38,284 nucleotides of DNA from a virus: positions 1-38,284 of IMG/VR virus record IMGVR_UViG_3300013126_003301. One strand, written 5' to 3'. The translations under genes were made by a program, and so were the position numbers. Of this stretch, positions 24,165 to 32,937 are shown in pieces. How positions within the stretch are numbered: position 1 is the first letter of the stretch; the number at the start of each line of letters is the position of its first letter. A model generated the notes under the pieces. The model ran no database searches, was not told where the DNA came from, and saw only the letters and a list, made by a program, of their open reading frames with translations.

Positions 24165-25289
24165 TTACGAGGTCAAACCGTAAACGAATCCATGAGCCTT
24201 ATCGTTGGCGACTGCCAATGATATCTCGCCTACTAATTCGGCGGCTTCAAAGTCGCCAGTCTTGCCGAGCGGACTCCAAGCGAATGGGCGTAGAGTGTAC
24301 AAGCCGATTTTGCTTGAGTCGAGAGCATAGGCTTTCGACAATGGGCACCAGCGGTCTTCTATTAACCGCAAACTGCCGTATTGGGTATTCACGCTGGTGA
24401 TAGCTCGCATCCCAAACTCGGTATTCATCTGGTCGACACGTACGAAGCTTGAAGAATCAAGCAGGGCACGAAGGTCGTTAGCGACTGACGGGTTAAGCAC
24501 AAGTAAGTCTGGCATACCACCGTCAAGATAGATATACTCAAACAAATTGTCAATATCCGACTTAGCGATAGCGCCACCAGCGTTTACCGAGTTATCGGTA
24601 ATAAAAGTTCCCAACCCACCGAATGAGCGTGGGGTAGTGGCTGAACCAACGGCTCGAATGCCATGAAAGATAGACTGCTCAATCTTGCGGAACATTTCTT
24701 TCATTCCCTTATTCGCTTTGTAAGCCCACACATCGTCATACCCGTAAGCGTCAACCACCATTTCGGATCCGTTTATCTTCAGCCCTTTCTGGAAAGTGCT
24801 GGTGTAGTTATACGGCGCCGAGATATCGACAAGAGCGTCAAAGGAAGAAGTCGCTCCCTCTAGACGAGCCTGCGATACGATAGAAACGGTCGAGGAGCTA
24901 TTGTGCGTGGCATTGGTTCCGCCATAAGTACGGGTAACAGTCAAATCTTCACCCGAAACAGCGGATACCCACATATACTCGCTATCCACAAGGATAACGT
25001 CGCCGGACTTGAACAGCGAACCGTCCGCCACAGTAAGAGTAGTGGCGTTAGTTGAGATAGTGGAAGTTCCCATTGCCCCGGCGGTTGGGAAGTACTCATC
25101 CTCCAGCCATTCAATTTTAGTCCCATTCCCACGCAAACTGAATTTACTTCGAGCTGAATCCAAACCCCCAAGAGCATCGAGTAACGGCGTATCGACAGGG
25201 TCGATAAGCTGAATTACATCATTGACAATACGTTCCTGATTAGTCGTATCAGAATACGTAGATTTTGGAGCGTCATACACAGTAGTCAT
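24165..25289 (-). CDS. Major capsid protein (SU10/DUF5309-like HK97 fold)
   Basis: This 374-residue protein begins with a helical arm (NQERIVNDVIQLIDPVDTPL) and has TKIEWLEDEYFP, typical of the SU10/DUF5309 capsid group, with a beta insertion at about 75-135. SMVV-like and MPDLLVLNPSVANDLRAL segments follow in the A domain, and the C-terminus ends with ELVGEISLAVANDKAHGFVYGL. It assembles the head. ATG 25289 is preceded by AGGAG. Scaffold candidate upstream and terminator downstream fit a highly expressed structural gene. Confidence 0.85.
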   Translation of the reverse strand: MTTVYDAPKSTYSDTTNQERIVNDVIQLIDPVDTPLLDALGGLDSARSKFSLRGNGTKIEWLEDEYFPTAGAMGTSTISTNATTLTVADGSLFKSGDVILVDSEYMWVSAVSGEDLTVTRTYGGTNATHNSSSTVSIVSQARLEGATSSFDALVDISAPYNYTSTFQKGLKINGSEMVVDAYGYDDVWAYKANKGMKEMFRKIEQSIFHGIRAVGSATTPRSFGGLGTFITDNSVNAGGAIAKSDIDNLFEYIYLDGGMPDLLVLNPSVANDLRALLDSSSFVRVDQMNTEFGMRAITSVNTQYGSLRLIEDRWCPLSKAYALDSSKIGLYTLRPFAWSPLGKTGDFEAAELVGEISLAVANDKAHGFVYGLTS

Positions 25290-25304
25290 TGCTACTCCTT
25301 ATTG

Positions 25305-25931
25305 TTATGTGATATTGAGTCCTTTCTTACGATACTCCATTTTCAGGTTGATAAGCGCGTCGCCCCGTAAAGTAGAGGCTCTGCTCTTATACTCGCTCAT
25401 AAGATCGGTACTCGTTCCTTTGCCAGTTTCCTGCGCCAAAAGCGCCGGATTGGCAGTTTTATTTTTCCGCATAGCGAGCTCGCTTAGCTGAACAGCTTGT
25501 TGCTCTGTATTTTGCGTGCTAAGCAATACTTGCATAACGTCCGGGTCATTATCTTCAAACCCAAGTGCTTTTACGAGAACCTGCGCGGTTTGCAATTTAT
25601 CGCCGTGAACACTACTGCCGGTAGTATTATTAGCGTTCCGTTCTTCCAGCTCTTTGATTCGGAATTCCTGTTCGATTTCACGGTCAGTCATTCCTGTTTG
25701 TTTCATGGAGCTGTACTCTCGGAAAAAGTCCCTGAACCCCTTGTCTTTTTTGATCTCCGCTATCACTTTATCTTTTTGTGACTGCATAATTCGTGGGTCG
25801 GAAATCATTTCTTTGACGGCGTTCAATACTTTGTTTTCAAAAGCTTCTGCGTCAAATGAATTCGGCTTACCAACATTCTCTGAAACTTCGCCGTTGGCTA
25901 CGGTTTGTTCCGTGTCTTGTGTGCTATCCAT
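25305..25931 (-). CDS. Scaffolding protein candidate
   Basis: This 208-residue acidic, helix-rich protein lies directly before the capsid gene. Residues about 25-110 are heptad-like (FENKVLNAVKEMI, REIEQEFRIKELEERNAN) and a basic C-terminal helix (LRGDALINLKMEYRKKGLNI) could bind the capsid, as in many phage scaffolds. It has no enzymatic motif. The ATG at 25931 follows GGGAG. The role is inferred from size, composition and order. Confidence 0.7.
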   Translation of the reverse strand: MDSTQDTEQTVANGEVSENVGKPNSFDAEAFENKVLNAVKEMISDPRIMQSQKDKVIAEIKKDKGFRDFFREYSSMKQTGMTDREIEQEFRIKELEERNANNTTGSSVHGDKLQTAQVLVKALGFEDNDPDVMQVLLSTQNTEQQAVQLSELAMRKNKTANPALLAQETGKGTSTDLMSEYKSRASTLRGDALINLKMEYRKKGLNIT

Positions 25932-25954
25932 TTTTATATATTCTCCCGTTCATC

Positions 25955-25960
25955 ATTATA
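25955..25960 (-). promoter_or_regulatory. Extended -10 promoter candidate for scaffold and capsid
   Basis: TGTTATAAT on the minus strand (TATAAT at 25955-25960) lies in the gap between the 1875-residue gene and the scaffold gene. The -35 region (TTTTTA) is poor. It would boost scaffold and capsid expression. Confidence 0.45.
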
Positions 25961-25966
25961 ACACGC

Positions 25967-28900
25967 CTATTTCAGGTAAAAATCGGCGGCTATGTCTAAT
26001 AGTGTATCACGGTCAATATTCAGACCGAAGTTTAGATTTACCGAGTTTATCATTCTCGTTACCATTGAGCTCTCGGTGCTTGTAAATGGCTTCCCGTCAG
26101 AGAAGTATTTTTCTAACGCAAGCTCTAAGCTTGCCGGAATCGGAAGCGTTTCCGAAATCTCATTCCACGCAGGATATTGCTGTTGGACAACCGGAGAAAG
26201 CTCTCGCATTATATTTTGTTGCCCTATACTCGGGTTCTCTACTCCACTTTGAACGCCCGTCGGTATTGATTGAGGAAGGAGAGTTTCGTACCTGTCCATG
26301 CTTATGTCGACTTTAACATCCCACTCTGCTTTTAGAGCGTTATACTTCTTCTGCATAGCGTCCCACCCTATTTGCTTATCAAATACATCTTGCTCTTTCG
26401 GGTCGATAATAAGCCCACGAGCCTTGTAGTACTCGTAATAGTCCGGGTCGACTTCTTTTTCTACCTTTTCTCTAAACTGACCGTCATAATATCTTTCAAG
26501 CTTCTCCATGCCATCATAATACGGAGCGACTATTGGGCTACTGGCGATAAGGTAATCCCTATATTCTAAGGCTTGCCGAACTTCCGGGTACGCCATCTTG
26601 AAATTCTCTTGGTCAATGCTTCCATAACTAAAACTGTAATACACGTCTATTTTGTCAAGAATATCAGAGCCAAATCTTGACTGAATATCTTGGTCAATAT
26701 AACGATAATTCTGGCGTACCTCGAGCCACTTTTGAGCGGTTGAATCCGGCGGAATGGATATAAGCGTTCCTATTTCTACCATAGCCGTCATGAAGTTATC
26801 CCTGTCAAGCGGATTCCAATTCCTCATGTTCCCCTTGTCAGAATAGAACTTATCAAATAGCTCTGGGTCTAGGTTTACAGCGTTGGCTATTGCCGTAGTT
26901 TGACCCGGGGCAATGCGTGATAAAACAGAGTATGAATACGCTTTGTCTCTTTCCTCCCCCCCCTTTGAGGATAACAGAATAAGGTCAGCGAATTTATACT
27001 TCTTGTGTATGAAGTTCTGGTAGTTACGCATTTCCTCCGAGGTAAACCGGTCAGAGTTTTGCCACATCTGGTAATAATCTTCATAGAATCTATCAACTTC
27101 AGCGTCATACCCGGTTCGTACTTTCATTCCGGTGCCAAGAAAATACGAAGAAAGGGTTCCTACCGCCCTGTTTTTCGTTGATAGCAACACCGCCTTATCC
27201 CACACCTCCCCTTTAGACTCACGAGCCGCCTCATACGCCTGCTCTAATGTTATCTGCCCGCTTTCTGTAAGCGCCATAAGAGCACGCCCAACCCTTCGGC
27301 GTTCGTATGGGTCTGTTCCTGTTTGCTGACCAAACAAATGAACAAATGGGTCTATCTCAACATTTTTCCCAAACATCGAGCCTACCGCCTTAATTGAGGC
27401 GCTTTGTGGTAACAGCCTCCCCGCCCATCTCGCCGCGGCGTCTTGTTCGCCATTTGAATACAGGAACGCCGCCATAGCCATCGAAATAGGCGTCCACGTG
27501 GTAGGTCCGAATTTGCCGATAGCGTCTAGGGTATTCGTCCAAGCGTATTCCATTGTCCCTGGCTGACCAACAATTTTTTTCTTGTCCGTGAAGTCGATAC
27601 CCGTAATTCCGTTTAGCGGGTTTAGACTCGCCTCAAGGTTCAGGAATATATCATTGCCAGATTCCATACCGAAAAAGTCACCAGATATACGAACGTTGTT
27701 CCGCATATACTCTGGCATATCTTCGTTTTGCTTTTCCATTGCTTCTCTGTAATTCATATATCTGTTGGCGATAGCCGGGTTTGCCGCTAAGCGTTTCGCC
27801 CAGTGCCCATATGTTCTTGTGTACCAAAACTGATAAGGGAAAACGTATTGCAGGGCGAGGTCAAAGTTTCTTTTCCCTCCCGCATAGTCGAGTAACACAA
27901 AATCGCGCGTTTCTTTCATATGGCTGAATAAATTCTGTTTGAAATCAACCATTCTAGCGCCATTTATTTTTAGCCATTCGTCAAAAGAAGCCTGCTGCGC
28001 CGGTGACAAATCATCTACAAGATATTTCGGGTTCCCGAACGCTTCCCTTACAGCGCTCTTAGTCGCCGATATTCTCTCACGAACCCCCCTATAAGCCGTA
28101 GAATACATTTGGCCGCTTGTTGGCATAGCTTCCGCCTGCAATGGAGTTTTTGGGTATGGGATTTCGTCAAGAGGTCTGACAAAATCACTACCAAGATTCG
28201 CCATTACGTCGTCAAAATCTTGCGCGAAATCGCCTAGTTGCTCAGCCTTCAATTTAGCTAACTCATCTGATTTAGCTATAAGTTCATTGCCAAGCCCGGC
28301 ACCGTGTTTTTCTATTTCTTCTGACAATTGCAAAATGACATCGTCGGCGTAACGAGCTAGGCTTCTATCCCCAATGGCGCCAGAATATATATCAACTCCT
28401 GTAATACGTCCCATATTTGTATATGTAACCAAGTTGTTATAAAGCGACTTTATATCGTCGGGCATATCTTTGCCGAACTTTTCCTTCAGGAAGTTTTTTG
28501 CCCCAAGCAGCCTTTCCCTGTTGATGGCAAAGCTTCTAAGGTCAGTCATCGCCTCACGGAAGTTATCAAAAGATTTTATATCGCCGAGCTTTCCCTTGCC
28601 CAGTCTGATTCTTTCCATATTGACAATTTCAAAAGCGGAGCTTGCCGGATTCCGATTTCCAATACGAGTTTTTAGCCCAAGAATGGTAGCGAACTCCGCA
28701 AACGCTGTATGGAATTCTTGCCGTATAGAGTAATAATTTACGCTATTTAGAAAAGCCTTTCCGTCCTCAAACTTGTCAGCCGATAAGTACTTCCTGCTTA
28801 TCTCAAATCTTTTCGCTAATTCTACATACGCTGAGCCAGCCACCGTATTCGGGTTACGCTCGGCGATGTACTTCATTAACGTGCTTAAGTTTTTAGCGAG

Positions 28901-31594
28901 GTGTTCTTCTTTACTCGCTATTCTCATATCCCAAAGTTTATTTTTCGCCACATCAAGCAAATCGGTATGGTTAAGGCGCAAATACTTTTTGACGACAGCT
29001 TTCAATTCCTTTTTTCCGCCTACCGCAGCGATAAGTTCAGTCGTGTTTTTTATATTTCCATTAGCTATATCATCCGTCAGGTTTTTAACGGCATTCCACA
29101 CTTTCATATCGGCTACATCTGATTTTTTAGCTAAGCTATCACGCATGCTTCTAAACGTGTCTAATCTATTTGAAAAGATTTTTCCGACAAACTCATCCAT
29201 ATCTCGTAACAAATCCTCAAACACGGCTATTTTTTTGCCGAACCTGGTCGCTTTTCCGGTATCTACTCCGGCGTGTCTTAGGTCGTCAATAATCCTTTGG
29301 GATTCAGGGTGTAGCAAATCGGCAACAACATTATCTATGTCATCAAATGATTTTGCCCATTCGGCGTAGTCGATATCGTCTAATTTAGACATAACCTCAT
29401 CAATGTTGCCATGAGACATTGCCACAGATATTTTTTCCATAAGGAACGGGTCTTGGTTGATAAGCGCCTGTAATGGTTCCGGCAGGACGTATCTTGGATC
29501 TCTAAACGCCTCTCGGCTTATTTCACGAATGGATTTTACCTGGTCTCCGTTATAGCGCATAAGTTTAGCTTTGAACGCCTTTACGAATTCTTCTGGAACG
29601 CCGGCTCTTATTAGTTCGTCTGTGTCAGCCATGAAATGCCCAAGCATTTTTTCAGAAAAGTTTCGCCCAGCCTTCGCCGCCACATTCGCCCCGAGTAGTT
29701 CTTCGCCCTTGCCGGCGATTCCACGCATAAACTCAAATGGCGCAAGCAAGCCCTTTGCGCCTTTTTTCGCCGTTAGGACCGGACCAAACTGCCGTACAAG
29801 GGAATCTGGAACTAGCCCAAACGCTTCTTCAATATACTTATAAGCGCTTCCGGGTTTATGCGCTACTGCGGAACCTACCTCAGTGACAGCTCCAATAGCC
29901 GCTTTTGGTCCCAAATCCACGAATGTTTGAGCGATACCATTCAGGTAGTTACGTATAGCGTACCCGGGAGAAGACAAATAAAGCATGGAAAGGTTTTCAT
30001 TAATTGTGGCTATTCCCTTATCGCCGACAATCCCGGTCTGAAGTTTTTTGTGCAGAAGCGCCGTAGCCTTCGCCGTATTTGACAATTTGAAGCGTTCAAA
30101 CTTCATTAGTTCTTCCGGAATAACAGCGTTTTTATCCTGTTTCAAGAGTTTAGCTATTTCGTCCTGCTTACTCGCTATTTCCGCTATATCCGGGTACATC
30201 TCTTCTGTCGCCTTAGAAAGGTTTTTAGACATCCACTCAAATACTTTTTTCTGGTCTCCGCCCTTCGCTATGTCATATAATTTTCTTGCGTCTAATTCGC
30301 CTAACGCGTAGTGCAAAAACTTAGCTGTTTCTGAGCCGTTATCGGATAACGCCATAAAAGCGAGGTTGTGTCTTTGGAGTAAGTCAAGCCCAACCTCTAT
30401 ATCATCCGCTTTTCCGCTACCAATTTTCACAAACCCGGTGATAATATCGCTCATCGCTGACATATTTCCACGTGTAGCGTTTAGCATCGGTGTCAAAACT
30501 GTGTTCACTCTATCCATAACCTGAACACGCTTTGAGCCTTGTGTTAAATCCCAAAGCCCGCCGAGTTTATTCACATCGCGCGGATTATCAGCGATAATTT
30601 TCGCCGTAGCTTTTATAATATTGCCGACCTCGTCAGTAGCTTTGGCGGTTTTTAGCGCCTGAGCGACATCCACAACCTCTTCGCCGACTTTTACAGCCTT
30701 GAATACTGTTGATGTTTTTACGCCGGACGCAACTTCTACAGCCGTAGCGCCCTTTGTAAGTGGTCCCAATAAGTTCATTGGGTCAAGAGCGATATCAGCG
30801 GCGAAGTTAGCCCACGGTTTCGCTAACTCTTTCGTGAGTTTATACGGGTCCTCGCCGGCGAGAACGGAATCAATATAACGCTCATGTATTCCGGCATTCA
30901 TAATCATGGTGCCAACGTTCGTTTTGTACCAAATCTTGTTAGCTTTAAATATAAGGTCTTGCTCGTCTTGTGGAAGTCTATTTGTTCCCGTTTTTATTCT
31001 GTTCTTATCATAGTCCGTAGTTAGCGAACCGAGCCCGAATATGCTAATTGGGTTTAGCGCTCGATACGCCTCTTCTATAACAGAATCGCCGTACATATCT
31101 ATCCTGCCCTTATTAGACCTATCGGCGATATCTTCGTAACTTCGCCTATCAGCCAGGTACCCATAATAAAGTTGTTGGGGGTATGAAAAAGCCGTAAGAA
31201 CGTCAGTGACGCCTCCCCACAGCGCTCTTCCCACAACTTTGAGGGCGCCCGGTTTCACATAGACCTCTTCGCCATTGACACCCGTAGCTACTGTTGGGGC
31301 GTACGCTTCTGACGAATGTTTATTAAGCCACCCCATAAAGCCCTCCCCATAATCTGGGGTGCCGTCTTCTTTCCATCCCTTAGCGCCGTATGGAAGCTGA
31401 TTGTTTTCATCGGACATTTGCGATACCATTTCATCCGGTGTTCTTGGCTCTTCTCGTTGTGGCGCTTGCGCCCTAAGGATATTATTTTGAGCGTTTTGTA
31501 TTTGAGAGTTTATGTTAGTCTGCGGAACCGTTACATCACGTTGCGTGAGATTTTGCTGGGCAGATTTTATTTGGTCTAGAAATGATTTATTCAT
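25967..31594 (-). CDS. Giant 1875-residue virion or ejection protein candidate
   Basis: This protein is mostly helical. It has a Gln-rich N-terminus (QSAQQNLTQRD type), a hydrophobic stretch at about 265-300 (WANFAADIALDPMNLLGPL), long charged helices through the middle (about 600-1250) and a segment with many aromatic residues (about 1290-1560, for example PYQFWYTRTYGHW and WTPISMAMAAFLY). The C-terminus is SETLPIPASLELALEKYF and following. It has no polymerase or protease motif I recognise. Size, late-operon location and position next to a LysM/glycine-zipper protein suggest an internal protein ejected with DNA. It starts by ATGA overlap. It could instead be a polyvalent protein carrying early functions. 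Confidence 0.6.
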   Translation of the reverse strand: MNKSFLDQIKSAQQNLTQRDVTVPQTNINSQIQNAQNNILRAQAPQREEPRTPDEMVSQMSDENNQLPYGAKGWKEDGTPDYGEGFMGWLNKHSSEAYAPTVATGVNGEEVYVKPGALKVVGRALWGGVTDVLTAFSYPQQLYYGYLADRRSYEDIADRSNKGRIDMYGDSVIEEAYRALNPISIFGLGSLTTDYDKNRIKTGTNRLPQDEQDLIFKANKIWYKTNVGTMIMNAGIHERYIDSVLAGEDPYKLTKELAKPWANFAADIALDPMNLLGPLTKGATAVEVASGVKTSTVFKAVKVGEEVVDVAQALKTAKATDEVGNIIKATAKIIADNPRDVNKLGGLWDLTQGSKRVQVMDRVNTVLTPMLNATRGNMSAMSDIITGFVKIGSGKADDIEVGLDLLQRHNLAFMALSDNGSETAKFLHYALGELDARKLYDIAKGGDQKKVFEWMSKNLSKATEEMYPDIAEIASKQDEIAKLLKQDKNAVIPEELMKFERFKLSNTAKATALLHKKLQTGIVGDKGIATINENLSMLYLSSPGYAIRNYLNGIAQTFVDLGPKAAIGAVTEVGSAVAHKPGSAYKYIEEAFGLVPDSLVRQFGPVLTAKKGAKGLLAPFEFMRGIAGKGEELLGANVAAKAGRNFSEKMLGHFMADTDELIRAGVPEEFVKAFKAKLMRYNGDQVKSIREISREAFRDPRYVLPEPLQALINQDPFLMEKISVAMSHGNIDEVMSKLDDIDYAEWAKSFDDIDNVVADLLHPESQRIIDDLRHAGVDTGKATRFGKKIAVFEDLLRDMDEFVGKIFSNRLDTFRSMRDSLAKKSDVADMKVWNAVKNLTDDIANGNIKNTTELIAAVGGKKELKAVVKKYLRLNHTDLLDVAKNKLWDMRIASKEEHLAKNLSTLMKYIAERNPNTVAGSAYVELAKRFEISRKYLSADKFEDGKAFLNSVNYYSIRQEFHTAFAEFATILGLKTRIGNRNPASSAFEIVNMERIRLGKGKLGDIKSFDNFREAMTDLRSFAINRERLLGAKNFLKEKFGKDMPDDIKSLYNNLVTYTNMGRITGVDIYSGAIGDRSLARYADDVILQLSEEIEKHGAGLGNELIAKSDELAKLKAEQLGDFAQDFDDVMANLGSDFVRPLDEIPYPKTPLQAEAMPTSGQMYSTAYRGVRERISATKSAVREAFGNPKYLVDDLSPAQQASFDEWLKINGARMVDFKQNLFSHMKETRDFVLLDYAGGKRNFDLALQYVFPYQFWYTRTYGHWAKRLAANPAIANRYMNYREAMEKQNEDMPEYMRNNVRISGDFFGMESGNDIFLNLEASLNPLNGITGIDFTDKKKIVGQPGTMEYAWTNTLDAIGKFGPTTWTPISMAMAAFLYSNGEQDAAARWAGRLLPQSASIKAVGSMFGKNVEIDPFVHLFGQQTGTDPYERRRVGRALMALTESGQITLEQAYEAARESKGEVWDKAVLLSTKNRAVGTLSSYFLGTGMKVRTGYDAEVDRFYEDYYQMWQNSDRFTSEEMRNYQNFIHKKYKFADLILLSSKGGEERDKAYSYSVLSRIAPGQTTAIANAVNLDPELFDKFYSDKGNMRNWNPLDRDNFMTAMVEIGTLISIPPDSTAQKWLEVRQNYRYIDQDIQSRFGSDILDKIDVYYSFSYGSIDQENFKMAYPEVRQALEYRDYLIASSPIVAPYYDGMEKLERYYDGQFREKVEKEVDPDYYEYYKARGLIIDPKEQDVFDKQIGWDAMQKKYNALKAEWDVKVDISMDRYETLLPQSIPTGVQSGVENPSIGQQNIMRELSPVVQQQYPAWNEISETLPIPASLELALEKYFSDGKPFTSTESSMVTRMINSVNLNFGLNIDRDTLLDIAADFYLK
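26140..26155. repeat. Dispersed palindrome copy 6
   Basis: TCGGAAGCGTTTCCGA lies near the 3' end of the giant gene, read on the minus strand as Ser-Glu-Thr-Leu-Pro; with the next codons it gives SETLPIP, as in the endolysin. Confidence 0.85.
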
Positions 31595-32928
31595 AAGCCA
31601 CTCCAGGATACCCCACCGCCGGTGCCGATTGATTTCGCGTTTCCGCCTCCGAATCCACCGCTGTTATAGACATTCATCGGGGACACGTCATACCAGTACG
31701 GCAACTCATTGAGCGACTCATATAGGCTTCCAATAAGCTCTTCTTCCGACGTACTTTGAATAATTGTCTCTGGGTCAGTAAGAGAATTCAAAAAATCTAT
31801 GGTCTGTCTGTCATTAACGTTAAACGTGTAAATAAACTGCTCAACCGCCTGAGCTGGTATTTTTTGTTGTTCCAATCCCACAAGCGAGTTTCCCGTAGCG
31901 TTAGCGAGAAGGTTTATGAAATTCCCATAAAACTCAACATTTTCTGGGAATATATCGCCGTTAGCGTACATGGTATCAAGCTGAGCAATCGTGTTTTGAG
32001 TAATTGGCGGGTTAGCGTTATTATACGTTTTGCCGTATGAGCTAACAAAATATTCAGATGTATCAACCGTCGGCGGTTTGGGAACAAATGGTTTTGCCGT
32101 AACTGGCGGAGCAGTTAGTGGAGCGGTTGTCGGGGCAGTTTTTTGAATCGGCCGCCCCGTATTTGGGTCTACCATTTGCCCCATGTAGTTTTTCCATGCT
32201 TTTGCCATTGGGTCATACAAGAGACTACCGGCTAAACCTACTCCGGCACCGATAAGACCACCGGGACCGGCAAACGGAGCGCCAACCGCCGACCCCGCTA
32301 AAAAGCCATAGGCTGTCGCTCCGAGCATGTCCCCAGCCTTGTTAAGGATTTGTTTCTGTGCTTCAGGGTTAACTTCCCTGCGCATTGGGTTCACAATTCC
32401 AGCCAAGTATTCTTCCCTTGATATCGGGGCAGGTTGATTTTTTAGTTGTGAACCCGGTACGGTTTGCTCACGCAGAATATCAGATGTTGAAATATATGGC
32501 GGGCGTTGCGTTCCATACGTATATCCTCTTTGCGCCATGTCGTTCATTCTTATTTGTTGTTCAGAGCGATTAGGACCTGTTTTAATGAGTCCATAACCGG
32601 CATCCCCGAAAGTTGGTTGCCCGGGAGCGCCAAACGTTCCCTGTTGTGTCGACAACTGCACTTCTTGAGTTGTTGGAACACGACCGGTATCTTGCAAAAT
32701 CTTATTTTCTGTTTTCAGATAATTCATCGTATCACGATTGATAACGATTTGCGATGATGGTTTTTGTCGTGGAAGAGTGAGAACCATTCCTGGGCGGATG
32801 ACGCCGGAACTGAGTTTATTCAAGCGCATGATTTCAGCAAACATGCGCTGGTCGTTGTAAACTTTTTCGGCGATTGAGAATAAATTATCTCCGCCAGATA
32901 CTACAAATTGGTTTCCTTGCTGTGGCAT
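31591..32928 (-). CDS. LysM protein with glycine-zipper segment
   Basis: This 445-residue protein has an N-terminal LysM module (about 7-52; GDNLFSIAEKVYND, VIRPGMVLTLP), which binds N-acetylglucosamine polymers. A Gly/Pro/Gln-rich middle follows, then a small-residue hydrophobic stretch at about 199-238 (GFLAGSAVGAPFAGPGG) like the glycine zippers of pore-forming or membrane-inserting proteins. The C-terminal 150 residues are unassigned. It lies between portal and the giant protein and overlaps the latter by ATGA, so the two may form a DNA-ejection apparatus that crosses wall and membrane. ATG 32928 has AAGGAG. Confidence 0.7.
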   Translation of the reverse strand: MPQQGNQFVVSGGDNLFSIAEKVYNDQRMFAEIMRLNKLSSGVIRPGMVLTLPRQKPSSQIVINRDTMNYLKTENKILQDTGRVPTTQEVQLSTQQGTFGAPGQPTFGDAGYGLIKTGPNRSEQQIRMNDMAQRGYTYGTQRPPYISTSDILREQTVPGSQLKNQPAPISREEYLAGIVNPMRREVNPEAQKQILNKAGDMLGATAYGFLAGSAVGAPFAGPGGLIGAGVGLAGSLLYDPMAKAWKNYMGQMVDPNTGRPIQKTAPTTAPLTAPPVTAKPFVPKPPTVDTSEYFVSSYGKTYNNANPPITQNTIAQLDTMYANGDIFPENVEFYGNFINLLANATGNSLVGLEQQKIPAQAVEQFIYTFNVNDRQTIDFLNSLTDPETIIQSTSEEELIGSLYESLNELPYWYDVSPMNVYNSGGFGGGNAKSIGTGGGVSWSGL

Positions 32929-32937
32929 TTTCTCTCC

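Noticed and set aside
28773-29369. 198-residue plus-strand ORF within the giant gene
   Set aside because: It is opposite a coupled late gene, has no binding site and a shadow-like Ser/Phe-rich composition.
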